DNA of 64,000 nt from positions 62,001 to 126,000 of the forward strand of contig NZ_JANUEQ010000009.1 in the NCBI RefSeq assembly GCF_024807845.1, given 5' to 3'. Shown here one piece after another: positions 39,872 through 49,447 of this stretch (position 1 is the stretch's first letter; every line of letters begins with the position of its first letter). The notes under the pieces are model-generated. The model saw only the letters and a list, made by a program, of their open reading frames with translations, was not told where the DNA came from and did not search any database. The DNA comes from Klebsiella sp. BIGb0407 (GTDB taxonomy: Bacteria; Pseudomonadota; Gammaproteobacteria; Enterobacterales; Enterobacteriaceae). Made by a program: the position numbers and the translations under genes.

Positions 39872-40791
39872 GGCTGTTCCTGACCCGGGATCTGAATCTG
39901 ACTGAATAATAACTCTAGCTGTTTCAACATCATAGAAGCAGCCAGAGACAGCTGCCGGGAAGGAGAAACGCACAGCGAAAGGGTGAAGGTTTTTAGCTGC
40001 GGATCCGTCAGGGGAACAAACTGTAGTTCGCCGCTTTCTATCTCATCCATAATATCGAGCCGACAGAGAATACCGATCCCCATTTTCTCCCTGACCAGGG
40101 ATCGGATCATATGGATATTATTCGATGTCGCGACCTCGTTAATCATGCCGCTATTGATATTGATCAGCGCCTGTACCGGCTCGGCCAGCATCAGCGGCGC
40201 GGCGGGCAGGATAAACGGATACTCCATACACTGATTGAAACGTACACCGCTTCGCTCACCCAGTGGATGCCCTTGCGGCACCACGATGCCCAACTCAATT
40301 TCAGCAAAAGCCCGTACCTGCAATTCGCGCGAACTTTGCGGGTTAAGCATCAGCCCGAAGTCCGTCTCACCCGATATCAGCGCCTGCTGAATATCCACGT
40401 TATTCATGGTCGTCAGGGTAAAAGAAATATTGGGATAATCCTGATGCACCTTTTTGAGCATGGTTGAGAAAAATTGTCGATTAATCGCGTCGATGGTGGC
40501 GATCCGGACATGACCTCGCCGCAGCCCACGCAGGTCGTCAAGCTGTTCGCAGACCCGCACGAAATCCTTTTTCCAGTTATTGGCAGAATAGAGCAATAGC
40601 TCACCGGCGGCGGTCAGCCGTAGCCCGGTGGGGTGCCGCTCAAACAGCGGCATGGCGAGCTCTTTTTCAACCCGCAATATCTGCCTGTCGATGGACGATG
40701 CGGCAACATGCAAGACCTCGGATGCCTTACGAAACGAGCCCTGGCGGGCAACCTCAGTGAAGTACAGCAGAAACCGGGAAAATGCGAACAT
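39868..40791 (-). CDS. LysR-family regulator of the adjacent catabolic operon
   Basis: A 307-residue LysR protein: N-terminal winged helix (FTEVARQGSFRKASEVLHVAASSIDRQI, about 10-38) and a two-lobed effector domain. It is divergent from the flavoreductase gene with 208 bases between them, the usual layout for LysR control of a catabolic operon. The N-terminus (MFAFSRFLLYF) and RHPTGLRLTAAG motif are typical of the family. The effector is unknown, probably the operon's substrate or an intermediate. Confidence 0.88.
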   Translation of the reverse strand: MFAFSRFLLYFTEVARQGSFRKASEVLHVAASSIDRQILRVEKELAMPLFERHPTGLRLTAAGELLLYSANNWKKDFVRVCEQLDDLRGLRRGHVRIATIDAINRQFFSTMLKKVHQDYPNISFTLTTMNNVDIQQALISGETDFGLMLNPQSSRELQVRAFAEIELGIVVPQGHPLGERSGVRFNQCMEYPFILPAAPLMLAEPVQALININSGMINEVATSNNIHMIRSLVREKMGIGILCRLDIMDEIESGELQFVPLTDPQLKTFTLSLCVSPSRQLSLAASMMLKQLELLFSQIQIPGQEQP

Positions 40792-40999
40792 AGTGAGTGC
40801 TCTCTTTTTTGCAACGGGATGTGCGAATCAAAGCTCTGGACGCAACGGTTTTATAACAATAATGTAGCTTTCATTGCAACGGGAACAATCGTTTCACCAC
40901 TAATTTAGCCGACTCTGCATCGTTATATAAAGACAGAAGTCGCGAATAGGTTTGTTCCCCTTTTTATAAATAATTCCTCAGAAAATACGGTAAATAATC

Positions 41000-41968
41000 A
41001 TGAAAGATGCCGGATTAATTCCTGTCACAATTAAAACTGTCGATATCAATGGCACAGGGAATATTTCACTGCAGCTTATTGCGCAGCATGGCGGATTATT
41101 ACCGGCCTATTTACCCGGCGCGCACATTGACGTTTATATTCCGGAAATTGGCCCGCGTCAGTATTCGCTTTGTAGTGAAAATAGTAACGGCGAATATTAT
41201 GAAATCTGTGTGAAACTGGCAGAAAACTCTCGCGGCGGATCGCACTTTATTCATCATCATTTTCGCCTTGGTGATAGCCTGACGATTTCACCGCCACGCA
41301 ATCATTTTGCCATGCCCGCGGCGGGACGCTATTTGCTGTTTGCCGGGGGTATTGGTATCACTCCCCTGCTGGCTATGGCGGAGCAGCTCGCCCGGCAACA
41401 GATTGACTTTGAATTGCATTACTTTATTTCAGACAGCCAGCAGACTGCATTTCTGCCGCGTTTAGCTGCACCCGCATTAGAGAAACAGGTGTTTTTGCAT
41501 GATAGCCGCGCCGGTGATTCCCTGCGCCATAAGATACCGCTCAGTTTATGTCAGCCCGATGAGAATACCCGGATAATGGCTTGTGGTCCGGACGGATTTA
41601 TTCAACGCCTGGAAGAAATTATGCAGGAATATCACTGGCAGAATAATCAATTATCGTTTGAGCGTTTCAGCAATACGCTCTTGAATAACGAAACTAACGA
41701 TGCGGAATTTCATATTCAGCTGAAATCCAGCGGGCAGCGATATTTAGTCAGCCCCCATCAGACGATTGCCGAAGTCTTATTATCTGCCAGGGTCGATATT
41801 ATGTTGTCGTGCGAACAGGGGATGTGTGGCTCCTGTATTACCGAGGTTATCGAGGGTATTCCCGATCACCGTGACTGCGTATTAAGCGCAGAAGAAAAAG
41901 CCGAGAATACGCAGATAACACTGTGCTGTTCGCGATCGAAAAGCCCTGTTCTGGTCCTCGACCTGTAA
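41000..41968 (+). CDS. Phthalate dioxygenase reductase-family flavoreductase with C-terminal [2Fe-2S] ferredoxin domain
   Basis: A 322-residue protein of the PDR/VanB type, similar in layout to E. coli YeaX. Order: flavin-binding barrel (PRQYSLCSE near 52, NSRGGSHFIH), NAD domain (LLFAGGIGITPLLAMAEQL, CGPDGF near 193) and a plant-type ferredoxin (CEQGMCGSCITEVIEG, with the last Cys in TLCCSR). Such proteins pass electrons from NAD(P)H to an oxygenase. No Rieske oxygenase partner is in this operon, so the partner lies elsewhere or is one of the unusual neighbours. First gene of an eight-gene operon. Confidence 0.9.
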   Translation: MKDAGLIPVTIKTVDINGTGNISLQLIAQHGGLLPAYLPGAHIDVYIPEIGPRQYSLCSENSNGEYYEICVKLAENSRGGSHFIHHHFRLGDSLTISPPRNHFAMPAAGRYLLFAGGIGITPLLAMAEQLARQQIDFELHYFISDSQQTAFLPRLAAPALEKQVFLHDSRAGDSLRHKIPLSLCQPDENTRIMACGPDGFIQRLEEIMQEYHWQNNQLSFERFSNTLLNNETNDAEFHIQLKSSGQRYLVSPHQTIAEVLLSARVDIMLSCEQGMCGSCITEVIEGIPDHRDCVLSAEEKAENTQITLCCSRSKSPVLVLDL

Positions 41969-41985
41969 TGTTAACGCGGAGCCAT

Positions 41986-43269
41986 ATGATGAATATTCTT
42001 CCTCCTGCTTCAGCGCTTAACGGTATTGCTAATCTTCGCCTTCCGGCCTGGTTATTACCGGTGAACTGGCCAGTACAAAATGGTGAGCCAGTGACAGCGG
42101 ATTTGCGCTTTCAGGCGGGAAAAATTTTATCCCTGCTGCCCGCAGAACCGCACCAGGACGACCTGTGGAATGCAGGCGGTGCGCTGGCGCTACCGGGGCT
42201 GGTTGAACCCCATGCCCATCTCGATAAAACCTTTACTATTGCCCGTAGTCGTCCGTCTAAACCCGGCCTGCTGGCGGCGATTGAAACTCTGCATCAGGAC
42301 AGGCAGCACTGGACGGCGGCTGACCTTCGCCAGCGCGCCGGTAGCGGAATGGCATGGGCAGCGGCTCACGGCGTGACCCATTTACGCACCCATATTGACT
42401 GGTACGACGCCACTCCTCCCCTGGCATGGTCTGAGCTGGCAGAGATGGCGCCCCCTGGCGTTACCCTGGAGCGGGTGGCATTACTCCCGCTGGGTCTGTT
42501 CAAAGACGCCGACACCGCTGAGAACATTGCCCGTACGGTGGCAGAAAGCGGAAAACACTGTTTGCTGGGCGGGTTTATCCACTCTTCAAACTGGGATCCT
42601 ATGGCGATGACAAACCTGATGCGCAGTGCCTCCCGCTGGCAGCTGAATCTGGATTTACATATCGATGAAGAGCTTTCCCCCGTAGCACATGGCCTGAGCT
42701 GGCTGGCGCATTACTTATCTGAGAATGAATTTAGCGGTCATATCTGTTGCAGCCATGGCTGTGCCCTGGCCTCAGGTAGTGAGCAACAGGCGCAGGAAGT
42801 GATGAGTTTGCTGGCGACTCAGCGCGTCACCTTGATTGCCTTGCCGATGACTAACCTGCTGCTACAGGATGCCGTCACCGGTCGTACCCCCCGCCTGCGC
42901 GGTATCACGCTATTTAAAGAGGCGCAGGCGGCGGGCATTCCGCTGCTGCTCGGCTGCGATAATGTGCAGGATGCCTTTTGCCCCGCAGGGAGTTATGACC
43001 CGCTGGATACCCTGAGCTGCGCGCTGTTCGCGCTTCAGCTGGATAACCTCTTTGACCAGCAATCACGACTGATTTGCGATGTCACCGCGCTCACCGGTGA
43101 GACACAAACCGCTCAGCCACTGAGGCCGGGTCGCGATGCCAGCCTGGTTATCTTCCCGGACTGCGATAGCCTGACCTGGCCTTTACATAGCGCCGCACGC
43201 CTGGTTATTCACCAGGGCATTCTCACCCATCAACGTACCTGGAATCAGGAGTTATCCCATGAGTCTTGA
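41986..43269 (+). CDS. Cytosine deaminase-like amidohydrolase
   Basis: Start taken at ATG 41986, five bases after GGAG; the frame could begin earlier. The 427-residue protein has the CodA-type metal and catalytic motifs in order: VEPHAHLDKTFT near 66, NLDLHIDEELS near 221, CCSHGCALA near 252 and LLGCDNVQDAFCP near 323. This subgroup hydrolyses or deaminates cyclic amidines, ureas or imides such as cytosine, isoguanine or creatinine analogues. Overlap by 11 bases with the RidA gene shows tight coupling. Substrate not known. Confidence 0.85.
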   Translation: MMNILPPASALNGIANLRLPAWLLPVNWPVQNGEPVTADLRFQAGKILSLLPAEPHQDDLWNAGGALALPGLVEPHAHLDKTFTIARSRPSKPGLLAAIETLHQDRQHWTAADLRQRAGSGMAWAAAHGVTHLRTHIDWYDATPPLAWSELAEMAPPGVTLERVALLPLGLFKDADTAENIARTVAESGKHCLLGGFIHSSNWDPMAMTNLMRSASRWQLNLDLHIDEELSPVAHGLSWLAHYLSENEFSGHICCSHGCALASGSEQQAQEVMSLLATQRVTLIALPMTNLLLQDAVTGRTPRLRGITLFKEAQAAGIPLLLGCDNVQDAFCPAGSYDPLDTLSCALFALQLDNLFDQQSRLICDVTALTGETQTAQPLRPGRDASLVIFPDCDSLTWPLHSAARLVIHQGILTHQRTWNQELSHES

Positions 43270-43720
43270 AATGGGCGCGGGTAAACCGCTCGCCAAATAT
43301 GCCGCATGGCGTCGCGCCGGTGACTTCGTGTTTCTTTCCGGCATCATTCCCGTCAACCCGCAGACGGCAACGATTGTGCGTGGTTTTCAGGATATCCCCC
43401 CAGAGGCGCGTCTGCTGCTGGGCGAAACCGGTGAATTCTCGACCGATGCCAAGCAGGGGCCGATTCTGGCTCAGAGCTGGTATGTGCTCGAAAGTATTCG
43501 TCACACCATTGAAGAGGCTGGCGGGCAAATGAGCGATGTCATCAAGCTGGTGCAGTATTTTCGCAATCTCGACCACTTCCCCTATTACAGCCGGGTCAGA
43601 AAGCTTTTTTATCCGGGACAGCCGCCCGTTTCCACGGTGGTGCAGGTCAGTGAAATGCTCCCCAGCGCTGAAGTTCTGATTGAAGTGGAAGCCACAGCCT
43701 GGCTACCCCTGTCCCGCTAA
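43259..43720 (+). CDS. RidA/YjgF/Rut-family protein
   Basis: A 153-residue protein, slightly longer than RidA (about 128). Family segments are FVFLSGIIPVNP near 22, QSWYVLESIRHTIEEAGGQMSDVIKLVQYF near 77 and STVVQVSEMLPSAEVLIEVEATAWL at the end. RidA proteins hydrolyse reactive enamines/imines or, as RutC and related proteins do, act in heterocycle breakdown. Its place between two amidohydrolase-type enzymes argues for a catabolic role on a nitrogen-containing intermediate. Confidence 0.88.
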   Translation: MSLEMGAGKPLAKYAAWRRAGDFVFLSGIIPVNPQTATIVRGFQDIPPEARLLLGETGEFSTDAKQGPILAQSWYVLESIRHTIEEAGGQMSDVIKLVQYFRNLDHFPYYSRVRKLFYPGQPPVSTVVQVSEMLPSAEVLIEVEATAWLPLSR

Positions 43721-43749
43721 CCCAATAATCTCCGACCACGAGGCACAGC

Positions 43750-44625
43750 ATGATTAACGGTTATATTCCCGCAGAGCGTTTTCTTCCTTTTCTGAGCTGG
43801 ACGGCGATTGCCGATATGCCAGATAAAGCGAATACCGTCATCGTCCTGCCGACCGGTGCGATTGAGCAGCACGGGCCGCATCTGCCGTGCTCGGTTGATA
43901 GTGTGATCTCCTCCGGAGTGGCAGGGCATGCACTGGCACGGCTTCCCAAAGAAATTCCGGCCTATGCGATTCCGCCCATCACTTACGGTAAGTCTGACGA
44001 GCATCTGAATTTTCCCGGCACGCTGACCCTAACCGGCGACACGCTGCTGCAAACTATTTTAGAAATTGCCGAGTCTCTGTATCGCGCCGGATTCCGTAAA
44101 CTATTGATGATTAACGGCCATGGCGGACAGCCACAGGTACTGCAAATGGCCTCAAGAGAAATGCGTCTGCGCCATGGCGACATGATAATGATCCCCCACG
44201 ACGTTTTCCGGGTTCCGAATGTGGAAAATCAGTATCTCAGCGCACAAGAGCAAAAAATGGCGATGCACGCCGGTCACAGCGAAACCGCGGTGATGCTGGC
44301 GCTGGCACCGGAGTCTGTCCACCAGGAGCGCGCAGTTATTAATTATCCCCCTGAATTCCCTTGCCCGACGCTGTCATCAGGCCGTCCTGTAGCCGCATGG
44401 GCTTCCTATGATTTTGGCCCGAGTGGGGTGATTGGCGACCCGACTGCTGCAACCGCTGAACAAGGACACGCAATCCTTGATTCACTGGCGGCAAGCTGGG
44501 CGCAAGCGATTACCGAAATACACCAGATGGAATGGATAGTTCGCAGCGAACCGACCTGGGGAAAACACCACTGGAACGGTTTTGTACAAACCCATTTTAC
44601 TCCACCTTCTTCTGCCTCTGAATAA
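43750..44625 (+). CDS. Creatininase-family amidohydrolase
   Basis: A 291-residue protein with the metal-site motifs of the creatininase superfamily: LPTGAIEQHGPHLPCSVDS near 33, INGHGGQ near 121 and HAGHSETAVML near 175. Members open cyclic amides (creatinine) or act on formamides and related bonds. GAGG precedes the start. With the deaminase-like gene and RidA it suggests stepwise ring opening and deamination of a small heterocycle. True creatininase activity is possible but not shown. Confidence 0.87.
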   Translation: MINGYIPAERFLPFLSWTAIADMPDKANTVIVLPTGAIEQHGPHLPCSVDSVISSGVAGHALARLPKEIPAYAIPPITYGKSDEHLNFPGTLTLTGDTLLQTILEIAESLYRAGFRKLLMINGHGGQPQVLQMASREMRLRHGDMIMIPHDVFRVPNVENQYLSAQEQKMAMHAGHSETAVMLALAPESVHQERAVINYPPEFPCPTLSSGRPVAAWASYDFGPSGVIGDPTAATAEQGHAILDSLAASWAQAITEIHQMEWIVRSEPTWGKHHWNGFVQTHFTPPSSASE

Positions 44626-44638
44626 CGGGATCTTGACG

Positions 44639-45622
44639 ATGAAAAGACAATATGCACCGACTTATACCCTGCTCTCCCTGATTTTAGCCGGCGTGTCCAC
44701 CACCGCCATGGCGGAAGAGAAATTTACTTTCCTGACCAACTGGTATGCCCAGGCCGAGCACGGTGGCTTTTACGAGGCGCAGGCGAAAGGCTTGTACAAA
44801 GATGCGGGCCTGGATGTCAGTATCAAAATGGGCGGTCCGCAAGTCAATGTGATGCAATTAATGGCTGCCGGACAGGCAGACTGTACGCTCGGTGACAATG
44901 GTCAGGCCCTGAGCACCTGGCAGGCGGGCGTGCATGCGGTCACCGTCGCGACGGTGTTCCAGCATTCACCCACGGTATTTATCAGCCATGACAAAGTCGA
45001 ACATGCACAAGAGCTGAAGGACAAAACCTTCCTGCTGGCCACCGAAGCCTATAAATCTTTCTGGCCGTGGTCGAAGGCCGAGCTTGGGCTTGCAGATACC
45101 AAGGTCCGCCCCTATACCTTTAGCGTACAACCCTTCCTCGCCGACAAGAACCTGGTTCAGCAGGGGTATGTCACCTCCGAACCTCTGGCTATCGAAAAAG
45201 GCGGCCAGCCGTTCTATGTCTATATGCTGAGCGACTGGGGTTATCCCCCATACGGCAACTCAATTATCTGCATGGCCGACACGGTTAAAAAACGCCCTGA
45301 AGCCGTTGCTGCTTTTGTAAAAGCCTCGATGCAGGGCTGGAAGGACTACTTGCAAGATCCGACCGCTGGCAATGAACTGATAGTTAAAGCCAACCCGCGT
45401 ATGGGTGCCGATCAGATAGCTTTCGGTATCGCCCAGATGAAGAAGTATGAGCTGGTCACCGGCGGTGATGTACAAACGGGCGGTATCGGCATCATTACTG
45501 AACCTCGCCTGAAAAAGACCTGGGAAATGCTGGTGAAAAATAAGCTGATCGACGCGGATAAAGTCCCGTTTGAGCAGACTTACACCCTCGACATGATCAA
45601 AGATGCGAAGGTTATGCCATGA
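44639..45622 (+). CDS. NMT1/SsuA-type ABC substrate-binding protein
   Basis: Start chosen at ATG 44639, giving a clean signal peptide (LLSLILAGVSTTAMAEE); 327 residues. The mature start KFTFLTNWYAQAEHGGFYEAQAKGLY and the PQVNVMQLMAAGQADCTLGD segment are characteristic of NMT1/THI5-like binding proteins, whose ligands include thiamine precursors, riboflavin, pyrimidines and other heterocycles. It feeds the ATPase and permease encoded next, with a four-base overlap. The ligand is probably the operon's growth substrate. Confidence 0.88.
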   Translation: MKRQYAPTYTLLSLILAGVSTTAMAEEKFTFLTNWYAQAEHGGFYEAQAKGLYKDAGLDVSIKMGGPQVNVMQLMAAGQADCTLGDNGQALSTWQAGVHAVTVATVFQHSPTVFISHDKVEHAQELKDKTFLLATEAYKSFWPWSKAELGLADTKVRPYTFSVQPFLADKNLVQQGYVTSEPLAIEKGGQPFYVYMLSDWGYPPYGNSIICMADTVKKRPEAVAAFVKASMQGWKDYLQDPTAGNELIVKANPRMGADQIAFGIAQMKKYELVTGGDVQTGGIGIITEPRLKKTWEMLVKNKLIDADKVPFEQTYTLDMIKDAKVMP

Positions 45623-46446
45623 ATACCGCCCCCAAACTGACGGTGATGAGCGACATCCGTCCAACCAAGCCTAAGCCTGAACCCGCTATCGAAGTGCTAT
45701 CGGCGGAGAAAATTTACAGCAACGGTACACGCGCTCTGTTACCGGTCAACCTGACCATCAATCAGGGTGAATTTGTCACCCTGCTCGGTCCTTCGGGTTG
45801 TGGAAAAAGTACGCTGTTAAAAATGGTCGCCGGGCTGACGGAGCCTAGCGACGGCAAGCTAATGCTGTGGCGGCACGATAGCCGTGAAAAAGCACAGGTC
45901 CCGCTGTCATTTGTCTTTCAGGAAGCGACCCTGATGCCCTGGAGTAACGTGCAGAATAACGTGCGTTTACCGCTGGATCTCGCCGGTGTCCCGCGCGGTG
46001 AAGCCGATGCCCGCGTCACTGAAGCCCTTGAACTGGTAGGGCTGGAAAAATTTTCACAAGTCTTACCGCGTGAGCTATCAGGGGGCATGCAGATGCGTGT
46101 CTCGATTGCTCGCGGTCTGGTCACCCGGCCGAAACTGTTGCTGATGGATGAGCCTTTTGGTGCCCTGGACGAAATAACCCGCAATAAGCTCGATAGCGAT
46201 CTGCTGCGCCTGTGGCGTGAGCAAGAACTGACCGTGGTATTCGTCACACACTCGATTCACGAAGCGGTATTTCTTTCCCAGAGGGTGGTGATGATGGCCG
46301 CCCGGCCTGGACGAGTGGTGGAGGATATCGCGATTACCGAACCTTTCCCACGCAACGAGGATTTCCGCGTCAGCCCGGCGTTTTCACGCTATGCGAAACA
46401 GTTGCAGGATAGCCTGCTGCAAGCCAGCCAATCCGGTATGGAGTAA
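45619..46446 (+). CDS. ABC transporter ATP-binding protein (SsuB/TauB class)
   Basis: A 275-residue ATPase with Walker A GPSGCGKST near 54, Q-loop FVFQEATLMPW, signature LSGGMQMR near 154 and Walker B LLLMDEPFGALDE, then THSIHEAVFLSQRV. It overlaps the binding-protein gene (ATGA) and is followed by the permease after four bases. It powers uptake of the NMT1-type ligand. Confidence 0.92.
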   Translation: MNTAPKLTVMSDIRPTKPKPEPAIEVLSAEKIYSNGTRALLPVNLTINQGEFVTLLGPSGCGKSTLLKMVAGLTEPSDGKLMLWRHDSREKAQVPLSFVFQEATLMPWSNVQNNVRLPLDLAGVPRGEADARVTEALELVGLEKFSQVLPRELSGGMQMRVSIARGLVTRPKLLLMDEPFGALDEITRNKLDSDLLRLWREQELTVVFVTHSIHEAVFLSQRVVMMAARPGRVVEDIAITEPFPRNEDFRVSPAFSRYAKQLQDSLLQASQSGME

Positions 46447-46450
46447 CCCT

Positions 46451-47266
46451 ATGCAAACGCAAAAATCCGCTCCATGGGTCAATAACCAGACCTTCCTTAA
46501 GGTGCTGTATCCCTTAGTTGTCGCCGTTGTGGTGGTCATCCTGTGGCAGAGCTGGGTAACCTATTTCAAAATTCCCCAGTTTCTGGTGCCTTCGCCAGGC
46601 GTGATGCTGCAAAGCCTGTGGGCTAATTTCGGTTCACTGATGATGTCGCTGCTGTTTACGCTAAAGATCACCTTGATCTCATTTTTACTGGCGATCGTCA
46701 TCGGCGCATTGGTGGCTTTCATACTGGTGCAAAACCGTTTTTTTGAAACCGCAATATTCCCATATATCGTGCTACTCCAGGTCACACCGATTGTCGCCAT
46801 CGCACCGCTGATTATTATCTGGGTCAAGGACACCACCCTATCGCTGCTGGTGTGCTCAACGCTGATGGCGGTATTCCCAATCATTTCCAATACCACCCAG
46901 GGGCTGCGCAGCGTATCACCTGGCCTGCTGAGTTATTTCCAGCTTAATCACGCCAGCCGCCTGCAAATTCTGCTGCGTCTGCGTATACCTTCTGCCCTGC
47001 CCTATTTTTTCGGTGCCCTGCGCATTTCCTGCGGTCTGTCGCTGATTGGTGCCGTAGTGGCTGAATTTGTTGCCGGCACCGGCGGCACGGACACGGGTCT
47101 GGCCTACCAAATATTGCAGGCCGGATACCAGTTGGATATCCCGCTGATGTTTGCCGCCCTGCTGTTAATTTCACTCACCGGTATCGCACTGTTTGGCGCA
47201 ATGTCGTGGATTTCGAAACGTGCTCTGGGCACCTGGCATGAAAGCGAAACCGTACAATCTCATTAA
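46451..47266 (+). CDS. ABC transporter permease (SsuC/ThiX class)
   Basis: Start taken at ATG 46451, just after the ATPase stop; 271 residues with six hydrophobic segments. LRLRIPSALPYFFGALRISCGLSLIGAVVAEFVAGTGGTDTGLAY is the conserved coupling and pore region of this permease class. Third component of the importer. Confidence 0.92.
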   Translation: MQTQKSAPWVNNQTFLKVLYPLVVAVVVVILWQSWVTYFKIPQFLVPSPGVMLQSLWANFGSLMMSLLFTLKITLISFLLAIVIGALVAFILVQNRFFETAIFPYIVLLQVTPIVAIAPLIIIWVKDTTLSLLVCSTLMAVFPIISNTTQGLRSVSPGLLSYFQLNHASRLQILLRLRIPSALPYFFGALRISCGLSLIGAVVAEFVAGTGGTDTGLAYQILQAGYQLDIPLMFAALLLISLTGIALFGAMSWISKRALGTWHESETVQSH

Positions 47267-47293
47267 CCCTTTTGATTTTCAGGCAGGAAGAAT

Positions 47294-48697
47294 ATGGACA
47301 GTGAACAACGTCAACACGCGCTAGGGCTCATTCATCAGTCGCTCCCTGATCTCGACTGGACTTTACAGGGGCCCAAGGTAAAACGTCTTTCCCGTGATTT
47401 TCACTGGTTTAGTCCGGTACTGAAGCAGCAGCTGGAAAGTAAACAGGCCGATGCGGTAGTTAAGCCACGTAATGAAGAAGAGCTCTGTTTACTGGTAAAA
47501 GCCTGCGTTGCCCACCAATTACCGCTGACTTTACGCGGTAGCGCAACCGGCAATTACGGCCAGCTGGTTCCACTGAAAGGGGGCATTCTGGTGGATATGA
47601 CTGCCTTTAATCAGGTCTGCGAGCTGGGTAACGGCGTGGTGCGAGCCCAGGCGGGTATTCGTCTTTCTGAGATTGAAACGCTGAGCCGCCCGACAGGCTG
47701 GGAACTGCGCTGCATGCCGTCAACCTACCGACTCGCAAGCCTGGGCGGTCTTTACTGTGGCGGCTTTGGTGGCATCGGATCGATAACCTATGGCCCATTG
47801 GGTGCGCCTGGGAATGTCCTTAGCGTTAAGGTGATGACCATCGAAGCCGAGCCGCGCATTTTGCAGGTTCCCGCCCCGCAAGCACTGCTGCTGCATCACG
47901 CTTACGGCAGCAACGGCATTATACTTGAAGTAGAGCTGGCGCTGGCCCCGGTTCACCAGTGGATTGAACGCCTCGACGTATTCGACGATTTTAGCGATGC
48001 GCTGGACTATGCCAATGCGTTTGCTTGCTCGCCGGGGCTGGTGAAACGTGAACTGGCGCTATTAGCGGCACCGATCCCCTCTTATTTCAGCCATCTTAAC
48101 GGACATTATCAAGGGACTCAGCATGCGGTAATCAGCGTGATTGCCGAGGAAAGCGAAGGGTTCTGTGCCGGTTTACTGGAAAAATATCGTGGCCGTAGCG
48201 CAATTCGTCAGTCTTCCGATGCAGCACAGGAGGCGAATGCCTCACTGATGGAATATTGCTGGAACCACACCACGCTGCACGCGCTAAAAATCGACGCCTC
48301 TCTGACCTATTTGCAGACGGCATTTAATTATAAAAACTATCGTCAGCAGATTATCGAGATGGCGGCGTTATTCGGCGATGAGGTGATGTCGCATATTGAA
48401 TTCTTGCGTGACAATGACGGCAATATCACGGCCAGTGGCTTACAGCTTATTCGCTATTCCAGCGAAGAAAGATTGAACGAGATTATGAATATCTACCGTG
48501 CCAATGACGTGAAAATCAATAATCCTCATGTTTATCAGGTTGAAGATGGCAAACAGGGCGAAATTAAACCCGAGGTGGTTGCGGTGAAAAAATATATCGA
48601 CCCCGACGGGTTGCTTAACCCAGGTAAACTCCGGGGCTGGGAGGTGCGCGATACCCTGGAATTAAATAAAGACCCTTTGTTGCTGGCTGAAAGATAA
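47294..48697 (+). CDS. FAD-binding (PCMH-type) oxidase/dehydrogenase
   Basis: A 467-residue flavoprotein of the GlcD/vanillyl-alcohol oxidase group. The FAD-binding half shows VVKPRNEEELCLLVKACVAHQLPLTLRG and GGLYCGGFGGIGSITYGPLGAPGNVLSVKV. The tail KKYIDPDGLLNPGKLRGWE is the family's usual end. It oxidises a hydroxy acid, alcohol or amine within the pathway. A 27-base gap from the permease makes it the last gene of the operon. Confidence 0.85.
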   Translation: MDSEQRQHALGLIHQSLPDLDWTLQGPKVKRLSRDFHWFSPVLKQQLESKQADAVVKPRNEEELCLLVKACVAHQLPLTLRGSATGNYGQLVPLKGGILVDMTAFNQVCELGNGVVRAQAGIRLSEIETLSRPTGWELRCMPSTYRLASLGGLYCGGFGGIGSITYGPLGAPGNVLSVKVMTIEAEPRILQVPAPQALLLHHAYGSNGIILEVELALAPVHQWIERLDVFDDFSDALDYANAFACSPGLVKRELALLAAPIPSYFSHLNGHYQGTQHAVISVIAEESEGFCAGLLEKYRGRSAIRQSSDAAQEANASLMEYCWNHTTLHALKIDASLTYLQTAFNYKNYRQQIIEMAALFGDEVMSHIEFLRDNDGNITASGLQLIRYSSEERLNEIMNIYRANDVKINNPHVYQVEDGKQGEIKPEVVAVKKYIDPDGLLNPGKLRGWEVRDTLELNKDPLLLAER

Positions 48698-48738
48698 GAT
48701 AATCATCGGCAGTGACAACTGCCGATATACCCGAAGAA

Positions 48739-49446
48739 TTACTCACTCACCGTCACACCAAACAACTTGTTAATCGCACGCTTACCCGCCAGAGTGATAC
48801 TCACTTCACGGTATCCCGGCACGCGGGTTATCCACCGCTGCCGTTCACAATGCGCAAAAAAAGCGGCACCTGCTTCACCGCCCAGATGAAAGCGACGTTC
48901 GCTCCAGTCCAGGCAGGCGCTGCATTTTTTACGCCTGGAGTGGGAATTAAGCGTTATCCCAAGCTGCGCAAACTGTTGCAGTCCTTTGGCCGTGAGGGCA
49001 CTGCCATCAATGGTCAGCCACCCCTGGGCGAGCATTGCGTCATAGATACTGACCGCCACTTCACCCGCCAAATGATCGTAGCAAGTTCGCGCCAGGCGCA
49101 GTGAAGAAGGTGTGGTGATTTTTGCGCTTGAGGCCGACTGCCATGAAATTCCCATCACCTTTTCGAGCAGTTCCGCCACCTCCCTGCCCGACAAACGATA
49201 ATACCGATGACGCCCCTGACTGAGGCAGGTAAGAAGGTTACCGCTCACCAGACGGGCTAGATGCGCGCTGGTAGTGGAAGAACTGACTTCCGCAACCACA
49301 CTCAGTTCGGTGGCAGTCCAGGCTCGCCCGTCCATCAGGGCACAGAGTATTTTCACTCTCGAGGCATCCGCCATGGCCGCGGCTACCGTCACCATGGCGT
49401 TCTCCAACGCCTGGCCATCATCGATAATATTCGCCTGTTTTAACAT
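48739..49446 (-). CDS. ArsR-type winged-helix regulator
   Basis: A 235-residue protein. About residues 15-95 form an ArsR-type winged helix (MADASRVKILCALMDGRAWTATELSVVAEVSSSTTSAHLARLVSGNLL). The longer C-terminal part has KKCSACLDWSERRFHLGGEAG, a Cys-containing stretch seen in the extended ArsR relatives of the YdfF kind. It ends an operon with the ACT and ABM genes, with one base between ACT stop and its start. It may control this operon or the convergent catabolic one. Confidence 0.82.
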   Translation of the reverse strand: MLKQANIIDDGQALENAMVTVAAAMADASRVKILCALMDGRAWTATELSVVAEVSSSTTSAHLARLVSGNLLTCLSQGRHRYYRLSGREVAELLEKVMGISWQSASSAKITTPSSLRLARTCYDHLAGEVAVSIYDAMLAQGWLTIDGSALTAKGLQQFAQLGITLNSHSRRKKCSACLDWSERRFHLGGEAGAAFFAHCERQRWITRVPGYREVSITLAGKRAINKLFGVTVSE

Positions 49447-49447
49447 A

